Origin: Draconibacterium sp.
Lineage (GTDB): Bacteria; Bacteroidota; Bacteroidia; Bacteroidales; Prolixibacteraceae
Assembly (NCBI GenBank): GCA_016705335.1
Contig: JADIYN010000008.1
Span: 138,027-202,026, forward strand
Direction: 5' to 3'
Length of the DNA stretch: 64,000 nucleotides
Positions within the stretch are counted from its first letter, which is position 1. Every line of letters starts with the position of its first letter. The position numbers were made by a program, and so were the translations under genes. Below the pieces are notes generated by a model, which ran no database searches, had not been told where the DNA came from, and saw only the letters and a program-made list of their open reading frames with translations. Shown one piece after another: positions 31,162 to 40,832 of the stretch.

Positions 31162-32192
31162 ATGAAAGCACTTGTTTTAGACGAATACAAACAGTTAAAT
31201 TACCGGGATTTTGAAGAACCCAAAATAGAGCCAAATGAAGTTTTAATCAGGGTAAAAGCCTGTGGAATTTGCGGCAGCGACGTTCATGGAATGGACGGAA
31301 GTACCGGTCGCCGAAAACCACCAATTGTAATGGGACACGAAGCTTCCGGAGTTATTGAAAAAGTTGGAAATGAAGTTATCGGCTGGCAAATTGGCGATCG
31401 TGTAACTTTTGATTCAACCATTTACCCGCTTGATGATTGGTACACCCGAAAAGGCCACTACAATTTAAGTGATAACAGAAAAGTGCTGGGTGTTTCGCCC
31501 GGCGAATACCGCAAACACGGCGCTTTTGCCGAATTTGTAACAGTTCCGGCTCACATTCTTTATAAAATCCCCGACAATGTATCATTTGAACAGGCTGCAA
31601 TGGTCGAACCGGTTGGAGTGGCTGCACATGCTGTAAATATTTCAAAAATTCAGCCCGGACAAAGTGCTCTGGTAGTTGGTGCAGGAATGGTTGGAATGTT
31701 TGTAATTAACATGCTGAATATTGCAGGGGCAAATCCGGTTATCGCAATTGATTTGGATGAAAATAAACTGAGGTTGGCCAAAGAATTTGGAGCAACTCAC
31801 TCTTTTAAAAGCACAGAAGACAATCTTTCAGAAAAAGTAAAAGAACTGACAAAAAACCGCGGAGCCGATTTTGGTTTTGAAGTGGTTGGTATTAATGAAA
31901 CCGTAAATATTTGCATCAACAGTTTGCGAAAAGGTGGGACTGCAGTTTTGGTTGGGAACCTGAAGCCGGAAGTTACAATTCCGCTTCAAAAAATTGTTAC
32001 TACAGAGTTATCTCTTTTGGGAAGTTGCGCTATTAATGGCGAATATGAAATGGTACTTGACCTTCTTTCTTCAGGGAAAATCAATGTCGATAAAATGATA
32101 TCCGCAGTTGCTCCACTTTCGAAGGAGCCGATTGGTTTAACCGGCTTTACAATAAAGAACCCGGGTTGAATAAGGTAATATTGGTTCCATAG
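31162..32192 (+). CDS. Zn-type alcohol/polyol dehydrogenase (MDR family, frameshifted near the end)
   Basis: 343 residues when repaired. The catalytic zinc region is typical: KACGICGSDVHGMDG and GHEASGVIEKVG; the NAD domain has SALVVGAGMVGMFVIN and AIDLDENKL. Family members such as sorbitol or galactitol dehydrogenase carry four structural-zinc Cys in the next loop, but here that loop reads DSTIYPLDDWYTRKGHYNLS with none of them. The C-terminus is recovered by adding one base near 32125, giving ADWFNRLYNKEPGLNKVIL and a stop at 32190-32192. The start is ATG 31162; the open frame extends upstream only through the homopolymer block. No signal peptide, so it is cytoplasmic and would oxidise a sugar or polyol released by the neighbours. 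Confidence 0.8.
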
Positions 32193-32202
32193 AGCCTCCC
32201 CC

Positions 32203-32224
32203 AACCCCTCCGAAGGAGGGGGTT
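32203..32224. repeat. GC-rich palindrome, dispersed-repeat type
   Basis: AACCCCTCC GAA GGAGGGGGTT, a tight GC-rich hairpin in an AT-rich genome, 11 bases after the dehydrogenase stop. Related elements with the same xCCCC-GAA-GGGGx design occur at 50657 and (different loop) at 50753. Such elements are scattered in many Bacteroidota genomes. Confidence 0.5.
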
Positions 32225-32308
32225 AAGAAAGAGAACACTTATAAATGTACGTTTTGAAATCAATTAATTGAATTAAAATTCAAAAACTTTGTCGCCAATC
32301 AAATAAAA

Positions 32309-33461
32309 ATGAATCACAAAAACCCAAAACCCGGAACCTGAAAAACTCAATCTTAAACATCGCCATCCTCGGTTGCGGAAAAGTTGCTCATTTACATGCA
32401 AAAGCAATTCAGAATTTACCAAATGCAAGACTGGCAGGTGTTTGGAGCCGATCAATAAATTCAGCTAAAATTTTTGCTGATCAATATAAAGTTCAGTTTT
32501 ATACTGAAATTGAAAAACTGATAAAAGGATGAAAATTGATTTGGTAATTGTTTGCACTCCCCATCCTTTTCATTTAGAACCCGTTTTGGAAGCTGCGGCT
32601 GTCGGAGCAAATATCCTGGTTGAAAAACCACTTGCTTCAACGTTGGAAGATTCGGATAAAATTATTGAAGCCTGTAAAAATACAGGTGTAAAACTTGGTG
32701 TTATCAGTCAGCGGCGATGGTACGAATCTGTAAAACGGGTAAAAGAAGCAATAGAAGCCGGGAAAATCGGTAACCCGGTTTTTGGCACCATTAACATGCT
32801 CGGCTGGCGCGATAAAAATTACTACGATTCCGACGAGTGGCGGGGCACCTGGGAAATGGAAGGCGGCGGAGTTCTTGTTAATCAGGCACCTCATCAACTC
32901 GATCTTTTTCTCTGGTTTATGGGAGAAATCGACGAAGTTTATGGTTTATGGAGAAATCTGAACCACCCATATATTGAAGTTGAAGACACTGCGGTTGCCA
33001 TTGTAAAATTTAAAAGTGGGGCAATCGGAAATATAATTGTCAGCAACTCGCAAAAACCCGGTATTTACGGAAAAGTGCATGTTCATGGCGAAAATGGCGC
33101 TTCGGTGGGCGTACAAACCGATGGCGGGGCAATGTTTATTGCCGGAATGTCGGGAATCCTCGAACCACCAATAAACGATATCTGGTCGGTGCCGGGCGAA
33201 GAAAAAATGCTTGAACAATGGAAAGCTCAGGATTCTAAACATTTCAACACTATCGACCCGATGGTATTTTATATGGAACGGCAAATTGAAGACTTTTTAA
33301 ATGCTATTCAAAATAATACACAACCTTTGGTAACCGGAGAAGATGGCCGCAGGACAGTGGAATTATTCACGGCTATTTACCGCTCAACACGCGACAATAA
33401 ACCTGTAAAATTTCCGCTCCAACCCGAAAATGGGAATGATATGGATGGAAGGTTGAAGTAA
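32309..33461 (+). CDS. Gfo/Idh/MocA oxidoreductase (frameshifted)
   Basis: About 384 residues when repaired. The Rossmann start NIAILGCGKVAHLHAKAIQN is in a different frame from the rest, which begins MKIDLVIVCTPHPFHLEP at 32529; one added base at about 32527 joins them. The family signature VEKPLASTLEDSDKI follows, then SQRRWYESVKRVKEAIEAG and GGGVLVNQAPHQLDLFLWFM of the substrate domain. The start is uncertain: ATG 32309 needs a further lost base before the Rossmann motif, while no other ATG is in frame. No signal peptide, so a cytoplasmic sugar dehydrogenase, probably acting with the Zn-type dehydrogenase upstream. Confidence 0.72.
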
Positions 33462-33474
33462 AATTTCTTTTCAA

Positions 33475-34346
33475 ATGAGAACAACTTTTGTTTTTTTTGA
33501 ACTCTTACTGTTTTTTACCCTTCAGCTTAGCGTTCAATCCAGGATGAGTTCAGCTAATTCCGAAACGATTTCAAAAATCAAAAAAACTCCCGGACTTGTT
33601 GCTTTATGGGATTTTAAAGAAAAGGAAGGTCATGAAAGGAAAGCTGTTGGAATTGGTAAATTCCCGTTAAACGAAGAAAACGGAACGCTTCCAAGAATCA
33701 ATGAAGGCCCGTTATCAGGTTATTCAGCAAAATTTGGAAACAAGGCTTTTTTAAAACTTGAAAACGAAAAAACAGGCACGTTGAATATCTTCGGGGAAAA
33801 TCAGGGAGTTACTGTAATTGCATGGGTAAAATGGGAAGGAAATACGGGATTTGTTGGTGGAATGTGGAATGAATACCAGGACGGCGGAAAACGCCAGTAC
33901 GGACTTTTTGTTTCTTTGCCACATTACAACGGCGCCGACAAGGTTTGCGGCCATATTTCAAAAACCGGGAAACCAACTCCGCCATTTTCCGTATTCCATC
34001 GATTATTCAGCCAGCAAACAGGTTGTTTCTAAAAATGAATGGCAGTGCATTGCATTTACTTACAATGGAAAATATATTAAATCGTATTTAAACGGCGAAT
34101 TTCAGGAAAGTGAACCTGAATTAATAAACAACACAAAAGGGATTTGAAGGTTATCCCGATGGATTATTTCAATCAAAAAATCCATATTATTTTCCTTACG
34201 GAATGGGAAATAATGGTTCGGATTTTACAGTGGGCGCAGTTTTATTGAAAAGTGGAATGGGCAACTTTTTTACAGGATTAATTGGCGGTCTTGCAGTTTT
34301 TAACAGGGCTTTGGCTGATGAAGAAATAAATAAACTGAGTTATTAG
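33475..34346 (+). CDS. Exported LamG/concanavalin-like domain protein (two frameshifts)
   Basis: About 289 residues. A signal peptide (to about residue 22, LQLSVQSR) and then a single jelly-roll domain of the LamG/pentraxin kind: LVALWDFKEKEGHERKAV, GVTVIAWVKWEGNTGFVGG, SKNEWQCIAFTYNGKYIKSYLNG, and the closing GLIGGLAVFNRALADEEINK. Such domains bind glycans or occur beside catalytic modules; none is present here. Two gained bases split it: a T in 33983-33986 and a G at about 34140. It is 13 bases after the oxidoreductase and ends the plus-strand series, so it was probably transcribed with the GH95 gene. Confidence 0.7.
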
Positions 34347-34428
34347 TATCAGAAAAATAACCTGTTCCGCTAAAATAAATCTGGCTTTTATAAATAATTT
34401 GCAGTTTTTTTACAAGGATATTTTTATT

Positions 34429-34436
34429 TAATTTTG
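34429..34436 (+). promoter_or_regulatory. -7 element for the 34474 lipoprotein
   Basis: TAATTTTG fits TAnnTTTG, 37 bases before the ATG. No good -33 partner. Confidence 0.3.
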
Positions 34437-34473
34437 GCTATAAGTTCAATTTCTCATCAAAAATCAATAACCA

Positions 34474-36095
34474 ATGAAAACACTATTCAACATTTCAATG
34501 TTCATTTTTGGGATTATTCTTTTTTCGTGCAATACCGATGAAACTTTACAACCGATTCCTGAACCACAACCCGAACCAATAGTAAAAGAGAGCATTAGCG
34601 GGTTTGTACAAAAAGGCCCATTTGCAATCGGTACTTCAATAACCGTTGTTGAACTTGACAGTACACTTTCGCAATCGGGACGTAATTTCAAAACTCAAAT
34701 TACCAACAACAACGGTAATTTCAAACTCAGTAATATTGTGCTGAACAACAAAATTGTTGAAATACAAGCCGATGGTTTTTATTTCAACGAAGTTCGCGGA
34801 ATAACTTCCGATAACCGCCTGGCACTTTATTCGCTCAGCGATTTAACCGATAAAAACACAATTAACGTTAATGTACTTTCAACACTCGAAAAACCCCGTA
34901 TTGAATATTTAGTTGAAAATGGCAAATCGTTTTCAGAAGCAAAAAAACAGGCACAAAAAGAAGTGCTGGCTATTTTTGAAGTTGAAAAAATAATATAGTA
35001 AATTCTGAAGAACTTGATATTTCAAAAAAAGGAGATGACAATGCTGTTTTGCTTGCCTCTTCTGTTATTTTACAAGGCAAAAGGAATATTGCCGAACTCT
35101 CAGAGTTACTTTCAAAAATAAGTTTGGATATTCGGGAAGACGGCATTTTGAATGATTCTATTTGTGGTTCAAATTTAATTAACCATGCAAAGCATCTCAA
35201 TTTAAAAGAAATTCGAAGTAATATTGAAAGTAAGTATTTTACAATAGGAGAAAAAACTGATACTATTCCTGACTTTGAAAGTATTGTAAATAATTTTGTT
35301 GAAAAAACTGCTTTTAATTATACTTTAAGAATTGAATATCCCAGAAGCGGAAAATATGGAATTAGTCTTTTAAGCTTGCAGGATCAGGAAATAATAGCAT
35401 CTCCGGCAATTTATAGTATAAAAGCAATTATGCCTGAAGGTTTTAAAGTTAGAACCCGGGTTATTCGATTAAGCCCGATGGGTAACGGATCTAACTGGTT
35501 TTATACAACGTTTCCTGCAGGCGAGGTAAGTACTTATGAAATGACATTTAACCAACATAATCCTCAGGGGATCGGGATTATGGAATTTACCACAAAGAAT
35601 AATGTTACCGATGCCGATCATATTTTATTTTTTGAAGGTAAAGGAAATGGTAAAGTTGAAATTTATGAGAATGATTCGGAACGACCAACGCGGACTACAA
35701 ATTTTAGTTGGGATGTTCCTAAAAACCTTGGGATTATGTACCGTCCAACCGCGAAGTATGGTGAAAATTTATTCATGAAAAATGATAGCTCTATTCTTGA
35801 AAGTGGAATTACTTATAGTCTTGCATTAACCACACCTGCTGATTTAAATCTAAAGCTTGAATTGTGGATAATGAGGCAAAGTGGCTCGGGGACAATGTCG
35901 TTCGATAAAAATTTAGTAATAAACTGGTCGCCTTATTTATCCGAGGAAAAAAATGCGTTCAATGCTACTGTCGAAACGCCCGGAACGCACGTGGACATGC
36001 CAATCGTTTTTTCAGGAACCGGGGAATGTACTTTTGAGTTAAGGCAAAGAGAAGGTGGAGGCTCTTCAATAATGTTCAAACACTTTAAATGGTAA
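34474..36095 (+). CDS. Large lipoprotein of unknown function (frameshifted)
   Basis: About 540 residues when repaired. Lipoprotein signal ending IILFSC (Cys20) and a Pro/Glu-rich linker. Residues 40-110 form a carboxypeptidase-regulatory-like beta-sandwich (ISGFVQKGPFAIGTSITV, NGNFKLSNIVL). A mainly helical middle follows (LSTLEKPRIEYLVENGKSFS, NHAKHLNLKEI), then a C-terminal part of beta strands with two related halves (WFYTTFPAGEVSTYEMTF and later SGITYSLALTTPADLNLKLE) ending FKHFKW. The break is in the six-A run 34985-34990: one more A joins FEVEKNNIVNSEELDISKKG. I do not recognise the C-terminal family. It is followed by a strong terminator and is not part of the operons on either side. 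Confidence 0.6.
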
Positions 36096-36139
36096 CTATT
36101 TAGAAAGTAAAATATAAAATTCAGAAAAATTAAATTAAT

Positions 36140-36175
36140 AAATACCCACTGGTTTTACTGGTGGGTATTTATTTT
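36140..36175. terminator. Bidirectional terminator
   Basis: AATACCCAC (36141-36149) pairs with GTGGGTATT (36161-36169), with A/T tracts on both sides. It lies 45 bases after the lipoprotein stop and 7 bases from the stop of the molybdenum hydroxylase gene on the other strand, so it can serve both. Confidence 0.75.
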
Positions 36176-36181
36176 ATAACT

Positions 36182-38324
36182 TCATTTTTTCATCGCTTCC
36201 AAAATTCTTTCCTTCGTTACCGGCAACCTGAAAACCCTTGCTCCGCAAGCTTCGAAAACTGCGTTGGCAACGGCTCCGCCCATGCAAATAATGGCTGGTT
36301 CGCCACCACCTTGCGGCGGTTGATCCATCGCATCAACCCACACTGTATCAATTTGCGGTGGTATAGACGAAAACAAAGGCAAATTGTAATCTCCAAAGTT
36401 CTTGGTTTTTACTTCGCCCCAGTCAAATTCAATATCTTCGGAAAGCGCATAACCAAGTCCCATATTTACGCAACCTTCGGCCTGAATAATTGTTCCTTCG
36501 GGATTGATAACCTGCCCCATATCCTGACCAACAACTGCCCGGGTAACTTTCACTTCACCGGTTTGCGCATCAACCTTAACTTCAACAATAACAGTAACAA
36601 GTGTGCCTGCATCGGTTCCAACAGCAATTCCGCGACCGGTACCTTTTGGAGGTTTTGCTGAAGTCCAGCCAAATTTTTCGGCAGCCAGTTTCAATGAGTT
36701 GATTGCCCGCTGGTTATTCATATTTTTCAAACGAAACTCAAGCGGATCCATTCCAATCTTATCTGCCATGATATCGATTTGCGATTCACGGGCAAAAGTG
36801 TTTGTGTTGTTGCCCGGAGCACGCCAGGCACCAGTTCCAAACGGATGAACTCCCGATTTGTCGAGGGTTGTTGTTTTGTGGTTTGCAACATCATAAAAAA
36901 GTTCAGTTCCACGGTCGCCGGCACAATAAATATTGAAATCCCAGTATTTTATAATTCCATTTTTTGTAACTCCGGAATTTACTTTTATCACAGCAGCCGG
37001 TCTGAACATATCGTACATAAATTCCTCCTCGCGGCTCCACATCAGTTGAACAGGTGTTCCTTCCACCATTTTTGCGATTCGGGCAGCTTCGTTTGCCTGG
37101 CGGTTGTATATTTTTCCTCCAAATCCACCGCCAAGGAAAATTTGTTTGATATGTACTTTTTCCTTCGGAAGTTTGAGTAATTCCGCAACTTCCTCCCTAG
37201 TCCCAAACGGTGTTTGCGACGATGCCCACATGGTAAGCTTCCCGTCTTCGAAAACTGCAGTCGCCGCATGTGTTTCTATTGATGCGTGCGCTTTGTAGCC
37301 GTCGTGGTATTCATTTTCGAAAAGAATTTCCGATTCCTTTTTCCTGTTTCAGGATTTCCTCCTTCATGGCGTACCCGGCTGTCGGTGGCAGTTTTCACTA
37401 TATGTTCGAAAATAGTTTCGTTATCAGCTTTCGATGCCGGTTTTTCCCATTCGCTTTTTATTGCCCGAACTGCCTTTTCAGCAGTTTCGGGATGAGCATG
37501 AAGAACAACAATAAAATCATCTTCCCGTATTACGCGTACTCCCTGAATTGCCTCAGCAGCCGAAGTGTCAACAGAAATCAGTTTTGAACCGTGAGCCGGC
37601 GGACGAACAATTTTGGCGTATAACATACCCGGCAAATGCACGTCGGCAGTGTAAAGCGCCTTTCCTGTAACTTTTTGCAGGGAATCGGAACGCAAATAGG
37701 AATTCCCGATAAATTTAAAATCTCCTGGTTTTTTAAGTACAGGTTTATCGCTTATGGATTGAACTATTTTTTGCCCTTTTGTAAGTTCAGCATACGTAAT
37801 CTGCCTGTTTTTATCAGATTCGACAAATATTATCCCGTTTTCAGCTTTTAACTGCGACACCGGAACATTTAGTTTTTCGGAAGCCAGTTTTTTCAGAACT
37901 TCACGCGCTTCGGCTGCTGCAGCTCTAATTAGCGGGTCGTGGAAACGGGTTGTCATTGAACCCCAGGTCCCTGCATCGTATGGACAAAGTTCGGTGTCAC
38001 CCATTATCATATCCACTTTGTCGAGACCAACTTCCAATTCGTCGGCAAGTGTTTGTGCCAGAGAAGTATTTATGCCCTGTCCCATTTCAATTTTTCCTGA
38101 ATAGCAATCAACCGTCCGTCTTCTTTTACCCTCAAAAAGGCATTAAATTCAGGCAAATCTTCTCCATCTTTTCCTTTAAAACCTGAAATAAAACCCAACT
38201 GGCTAAGTGAAAAAACGATAATAATCCCACCTCCCAGATTTTTCAAAAACCCGCGTCTGTCAATAGATCCAGGTGTTTTATTCACATCGTGAAAATAATA
38301 TTCGTGTATTTTTTCAGTTTTCAT
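36182..38324 (-). CDS. Molybdenum hydroxylase large subunit, Tat-exported (two frameshifts)
   Basis: About 714 residues when repaired. It resembles the molybdopterin-binding subunit of isoquinoline 1-oxidoreductase and related aldehyde oxidases. A twin-arginine signal is near residue 24 (DRRGFLKNLGGG plus a hydrophobic stretch). The cofactor-binding blocks are KIEMGQGINTSLAQTLADEL, FLGGGFGGK and WRAPGNN, and the active-site Glu lies in QPPQGGGEPAIICMGG. Breaks: a lost A in the T run 38091-38095 (plus) and another in 37338-37342, after which the frame gives EYHDGYKAHASIETHAATA. It overlaps the 2Fe-2S subunit by four bases. These enzymes oxidise aldehydes or N-heterocycles; here, amid sugar genes, an aldose substrate is conceivable but unproven. 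Confidence 0.82.
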
Positions 38325-38803
38325 GGTTGTGGTTCTCCTTTCAATTTTTTTGATGCCGATTCAATTGCCCTGATAATGCGGGTGTGTGCGCCACAGCGGC
38401 AAAGATTGTCTTCCATTCCTTCAATAATTTCCTGGCACGTTGGTTCGGGGTTTTTGTTTAGCAAACCTACCGCGTTTAATATCATTCCAGGCGTGCAGTA
38501 ACCACATTGCAAAGCATCGTTTTCTATAAAAGCCTGCTGAACGGGGTGTAATTTTTCACCTTCTGCCAAACCTTCAATGGTTACAATTTTTGCTCCTGCC
38601 ACATCTGCCAGCAAAATAACGCACGATCTTACAGGTTCATCGTTCATGAGCACTGTGCACGCGCCGCAAAAACCTTCGCCGCAACCGTATTTTGTTCCTG
38701 TCAGATTGAAATTGGTTCGAAGCGCCCAAAGCAAAGTTTGGTTTTCTTCCGGCTGAATTTCAACCTGTTTTCCGTTCAGTTCAAATTGTACTTTTTTCTC
38801 CAT
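38321..38803 (-). CDS. 2Fe-2S subunit of the molybdenum hydroxylase
   Basis: 160 residues, intact. Two iron-sulfur clusters are bound as in the xanthine oxidase small subunit: the plant-type cluster by CGEGFCGACTVL plus a later Cys (VRSC), and the second by CGYCTPGM and CRCG. It passes electrons from the Mo site of the large subunit to an external acceptor. No signal peptide is present, whereas the large subunit has a Tat signal, so the folded pair would leave the cytoplasm together. It overlaps the large-subunit start (ATGA type) and lies 5 bases after the mocA-like gene. Confidence 0.93.
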   Translation of the reverse strand: MEKKVQFELNGKQVEIQPEENQTLLWALRTNFNLTGTKYGCGEGFCGACTVLMNDEPVRSCVILLADVAGAKIVTIEGLAEGEKLHPVQQAFIENDALQCGYCTPGMILNAVGLLNKNPEPTCQEIIEGMEDNLCRCGAHTRIIRAIESASKKLKGEPQP

Positions 38804-38808
38804 ATCGA

Positions 38809-39399
38809 TTATTTTTTATTGATTTCAAATTGATATTCTTCAGGTGTGTCAATGTCCCTGAGAATCTCAGGTATTTCGCATTCTACCTCAAAAACGTCAT
38901 CCTTAAATTTTTCCGCGAGTGTCTTCAAACCTCGTTCGGGATCAAGTTTTTCAATTTCAGATTTATAACGGGTTTCGATTAAAACCGGGTGTCCGCGCCT
39001 GCCATTAAAAGTTGGCATTACAATTCCTTTTTTTGATTTCATCCAGGCTTCAATTACCAAATTGGTTGCCTGCGGTGGAATCTGTGGTTGGTCGCCCAAA
39101 AAAACAAGTGCAGCTTTTGCTTCATGTGGCAAAGCCCTAAATCCGCAAATTGCCGATGACAACATTCCGTTTAAATAATTTTCATTTACACAAAATTGCA
39201 CTTTTTGATTTTCGATTACACTTTTAATTTCTTCGGCATGAGAACCGAGAACAACTTTAATATTTGAACCAACAACGTTTGCAACATTTTCGACAACCGT
39301 TTCAATAATTGTTTTTCCATTGAACGGAAGGAGTAGCTTTTGCCGTTTCATGCGGGTTGAAGCGCCAGCTGCAAGAATTATGGCCCAAATTTCGTTCAT
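38809..39399 (-). CDS. MocA/MobA-like molybdenum cofactor nucleotidyltransferase
   Basis: 196 residues, intact. NTP-transferase fold with the start WAIILAAGASTRMKRQKLLLPF, the metal-binding LVFLGDQPQIP, and RRGHPVLI near residue 140. In this gene order it most likely transfers CMP to molybdopterin to make the cytosine dinucleotide form of the cofactor (MocA activity), which aldehyde-oxidase-like enzymes of bacteria use; GMP transfer (MobA) is less likely. Its ATG overlaps the xdhC stop by four bases. Confidence 0.85.
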   Translation of the reverse strand: MNEIWAIILAAGASTRMKRQKLLLPFNGKTIIETVVENVANVVGSNIKVVLGSHAEEIKSVIENQKVQFCVNENYLNGMLSSAICGFRALPHEAKAALVFLGDQPQIPPQATNLVIEAWMKSKKGIVMPTFNGRRGHPVLIETRYKSEIEKLDPERGLKTLAEKFKDDVFEVECEIPEILRDIDTPEEYQFEINKK

Positions 39400-40483
39400 C
39401 CTTTTTTTATTTCATTTCGAACCTGAATTAACTGTGCCGCAATACTTACTGCAATTTCCTGTACTGTTTTGGAGCCGATTTCCAAACCGATTGGTGTGTG
39501 AATTTTCTCCCATTGTTCAATGGTTGCCCAACCATTATTCAGGAAAGTATCACAAACCTGTGCAATTTTTCTGCGACTGCCAATCATCCCGATGTAACAA
39601 GCATCTGAGCCGATAAATTTTCGTAAAACTTCGCATCATTTTTTATGTCCGCGGGTTACAATTACAATATAAGTATCCTTTGCAACTTTGAGTTTTGCAA
39701 TACTTTCATCCAGTTTACCGGATAGAATTTTATCAGCTTCGGGCAAATTGGTTTTATTGGCAAACTCAGGTCTGTCATCCCAGACTGTAACTTCAAAATC
39801 GAGTAATTTGGCCAGATGTGAAACGGCTTTTCCAACATGTCCGGCGCCGGCAATTATCAGTTGCGGCAGTGGAACAACTGATTCAAGAAATGCCAGTTTC
39901 ATATCCTCATTTTCCAAACCGGGATGTACAATTTCCCTGAATTCATCGGGATTTGACCAGGAGAGCATTTCTGAAATTTCCACAATAATTTCATCAGGCA
40001 ACAGTCCTGAATAATTTTTAAAAGTCCCGGCAGTAATCCAAAATCTTTCTATTTCTGCACATTCATTCGAATCAGAACCACACAAAGTTGCAAGAACGCC
40101 GGAAGTCCTGTTCATTATTGAGTTTAGCAACGCTTAAAAATATCAACATGCTTTTCGGGTGATGCATCCACAATAATATTCATTCCACCGCCACAAATAG
40201 CAGCTTCCAAATTGGTAATGTCATTTCCCAAATCGAATTTATAATAACCCGATTTTTTGGATCGAATACTTTTTGCAGCAATTTCACCGATTGCAAGTTC
40301 AACTGCACCGCCTCCAACAGTTCCTGCAAGTATTCCTTTTTTGCTGTAAATGGCTGAACATCCGGGTTTTTGTGGCGTAGAACCTTGCGAATTTGTAACA
40401 GTGGCCAAAACACAAGATTTTTTCTCCCTGATTAAATCAAGAAGTTGAAAATAAATGTGCTTTGATGTCTGAAAAGCTTCCAT
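39396..40483 (-). CDS. XdhC/CoxI-family Mo-cofactor insertion protein (frameshifted)
   Basis: About 362 residues. XdhC-type chaperones bind the sulfurated molybdenum cofactor and load it into the large subunit. The N-terminal XdhC_CoxI domain shows CVLATVTNSQGSTPQKPG and ILAGTVGGGAVE; the Rossmann domain shows LIIAGAGHVGKAVSHLAK, WDDRPEFAN, IVTRGHK and YIGMIGSRRK. Breaks: a lost base near 40128 (FKR/LLNSIMNR) and a compensating pair of indels at about 39632-39645 around GHKND, which leaves a TGA in phase. First gene of the four-gene hydroxylase operon, with overlapping stop/start to the next gene. Confidence 0.85.
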
Positions 40484-40832
40484 GCAGATTCAAAAATTTG
40501 GATAATATTAAAAAGGGAAACTACTTATAACCAGAATAATTTTCAGAATTGATTTTGGCTCAGCAATTTAACCCTGTTGCAATCAAAGTTAACCAATTTC
40601 GGTAAAATCTCAATATTGGAAAATTATTTAAATCGGTTCTTAAAAACGAGGTTTTACAATGTTTTGAATTTAGTTTGACAATATTTTGATTTAACAGTTA
40701 GCTTAATTACCGCTTGCCGACAACAGGTGTTGAATGAAATTCAAATCTTTTTAAAAACATTAAAAACATGTTGTTGTATATACTAACCGATTTCATTAAA
40801 TTCATCAAAAATTATAAGCAACTAAAAGCAAA
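40484..40832. other. Divergent intergenic region
   Basis: 349 AT-rich bases between the xdhC operon and the oxidoreductase at 40833. It must hold both promoters. No convincing TAnnTTTG with a proper -33 was found, and no gene, RNA or hairpin of note. Confidence 0.4.

Noticed and set aside
33475..34346. DUF1080 3-keto-glycoside hydrolase
   Set aside because: The strands and the ending AVFNRALADEEINK fit a LamG/pentraxin domain rather than DUF1080.
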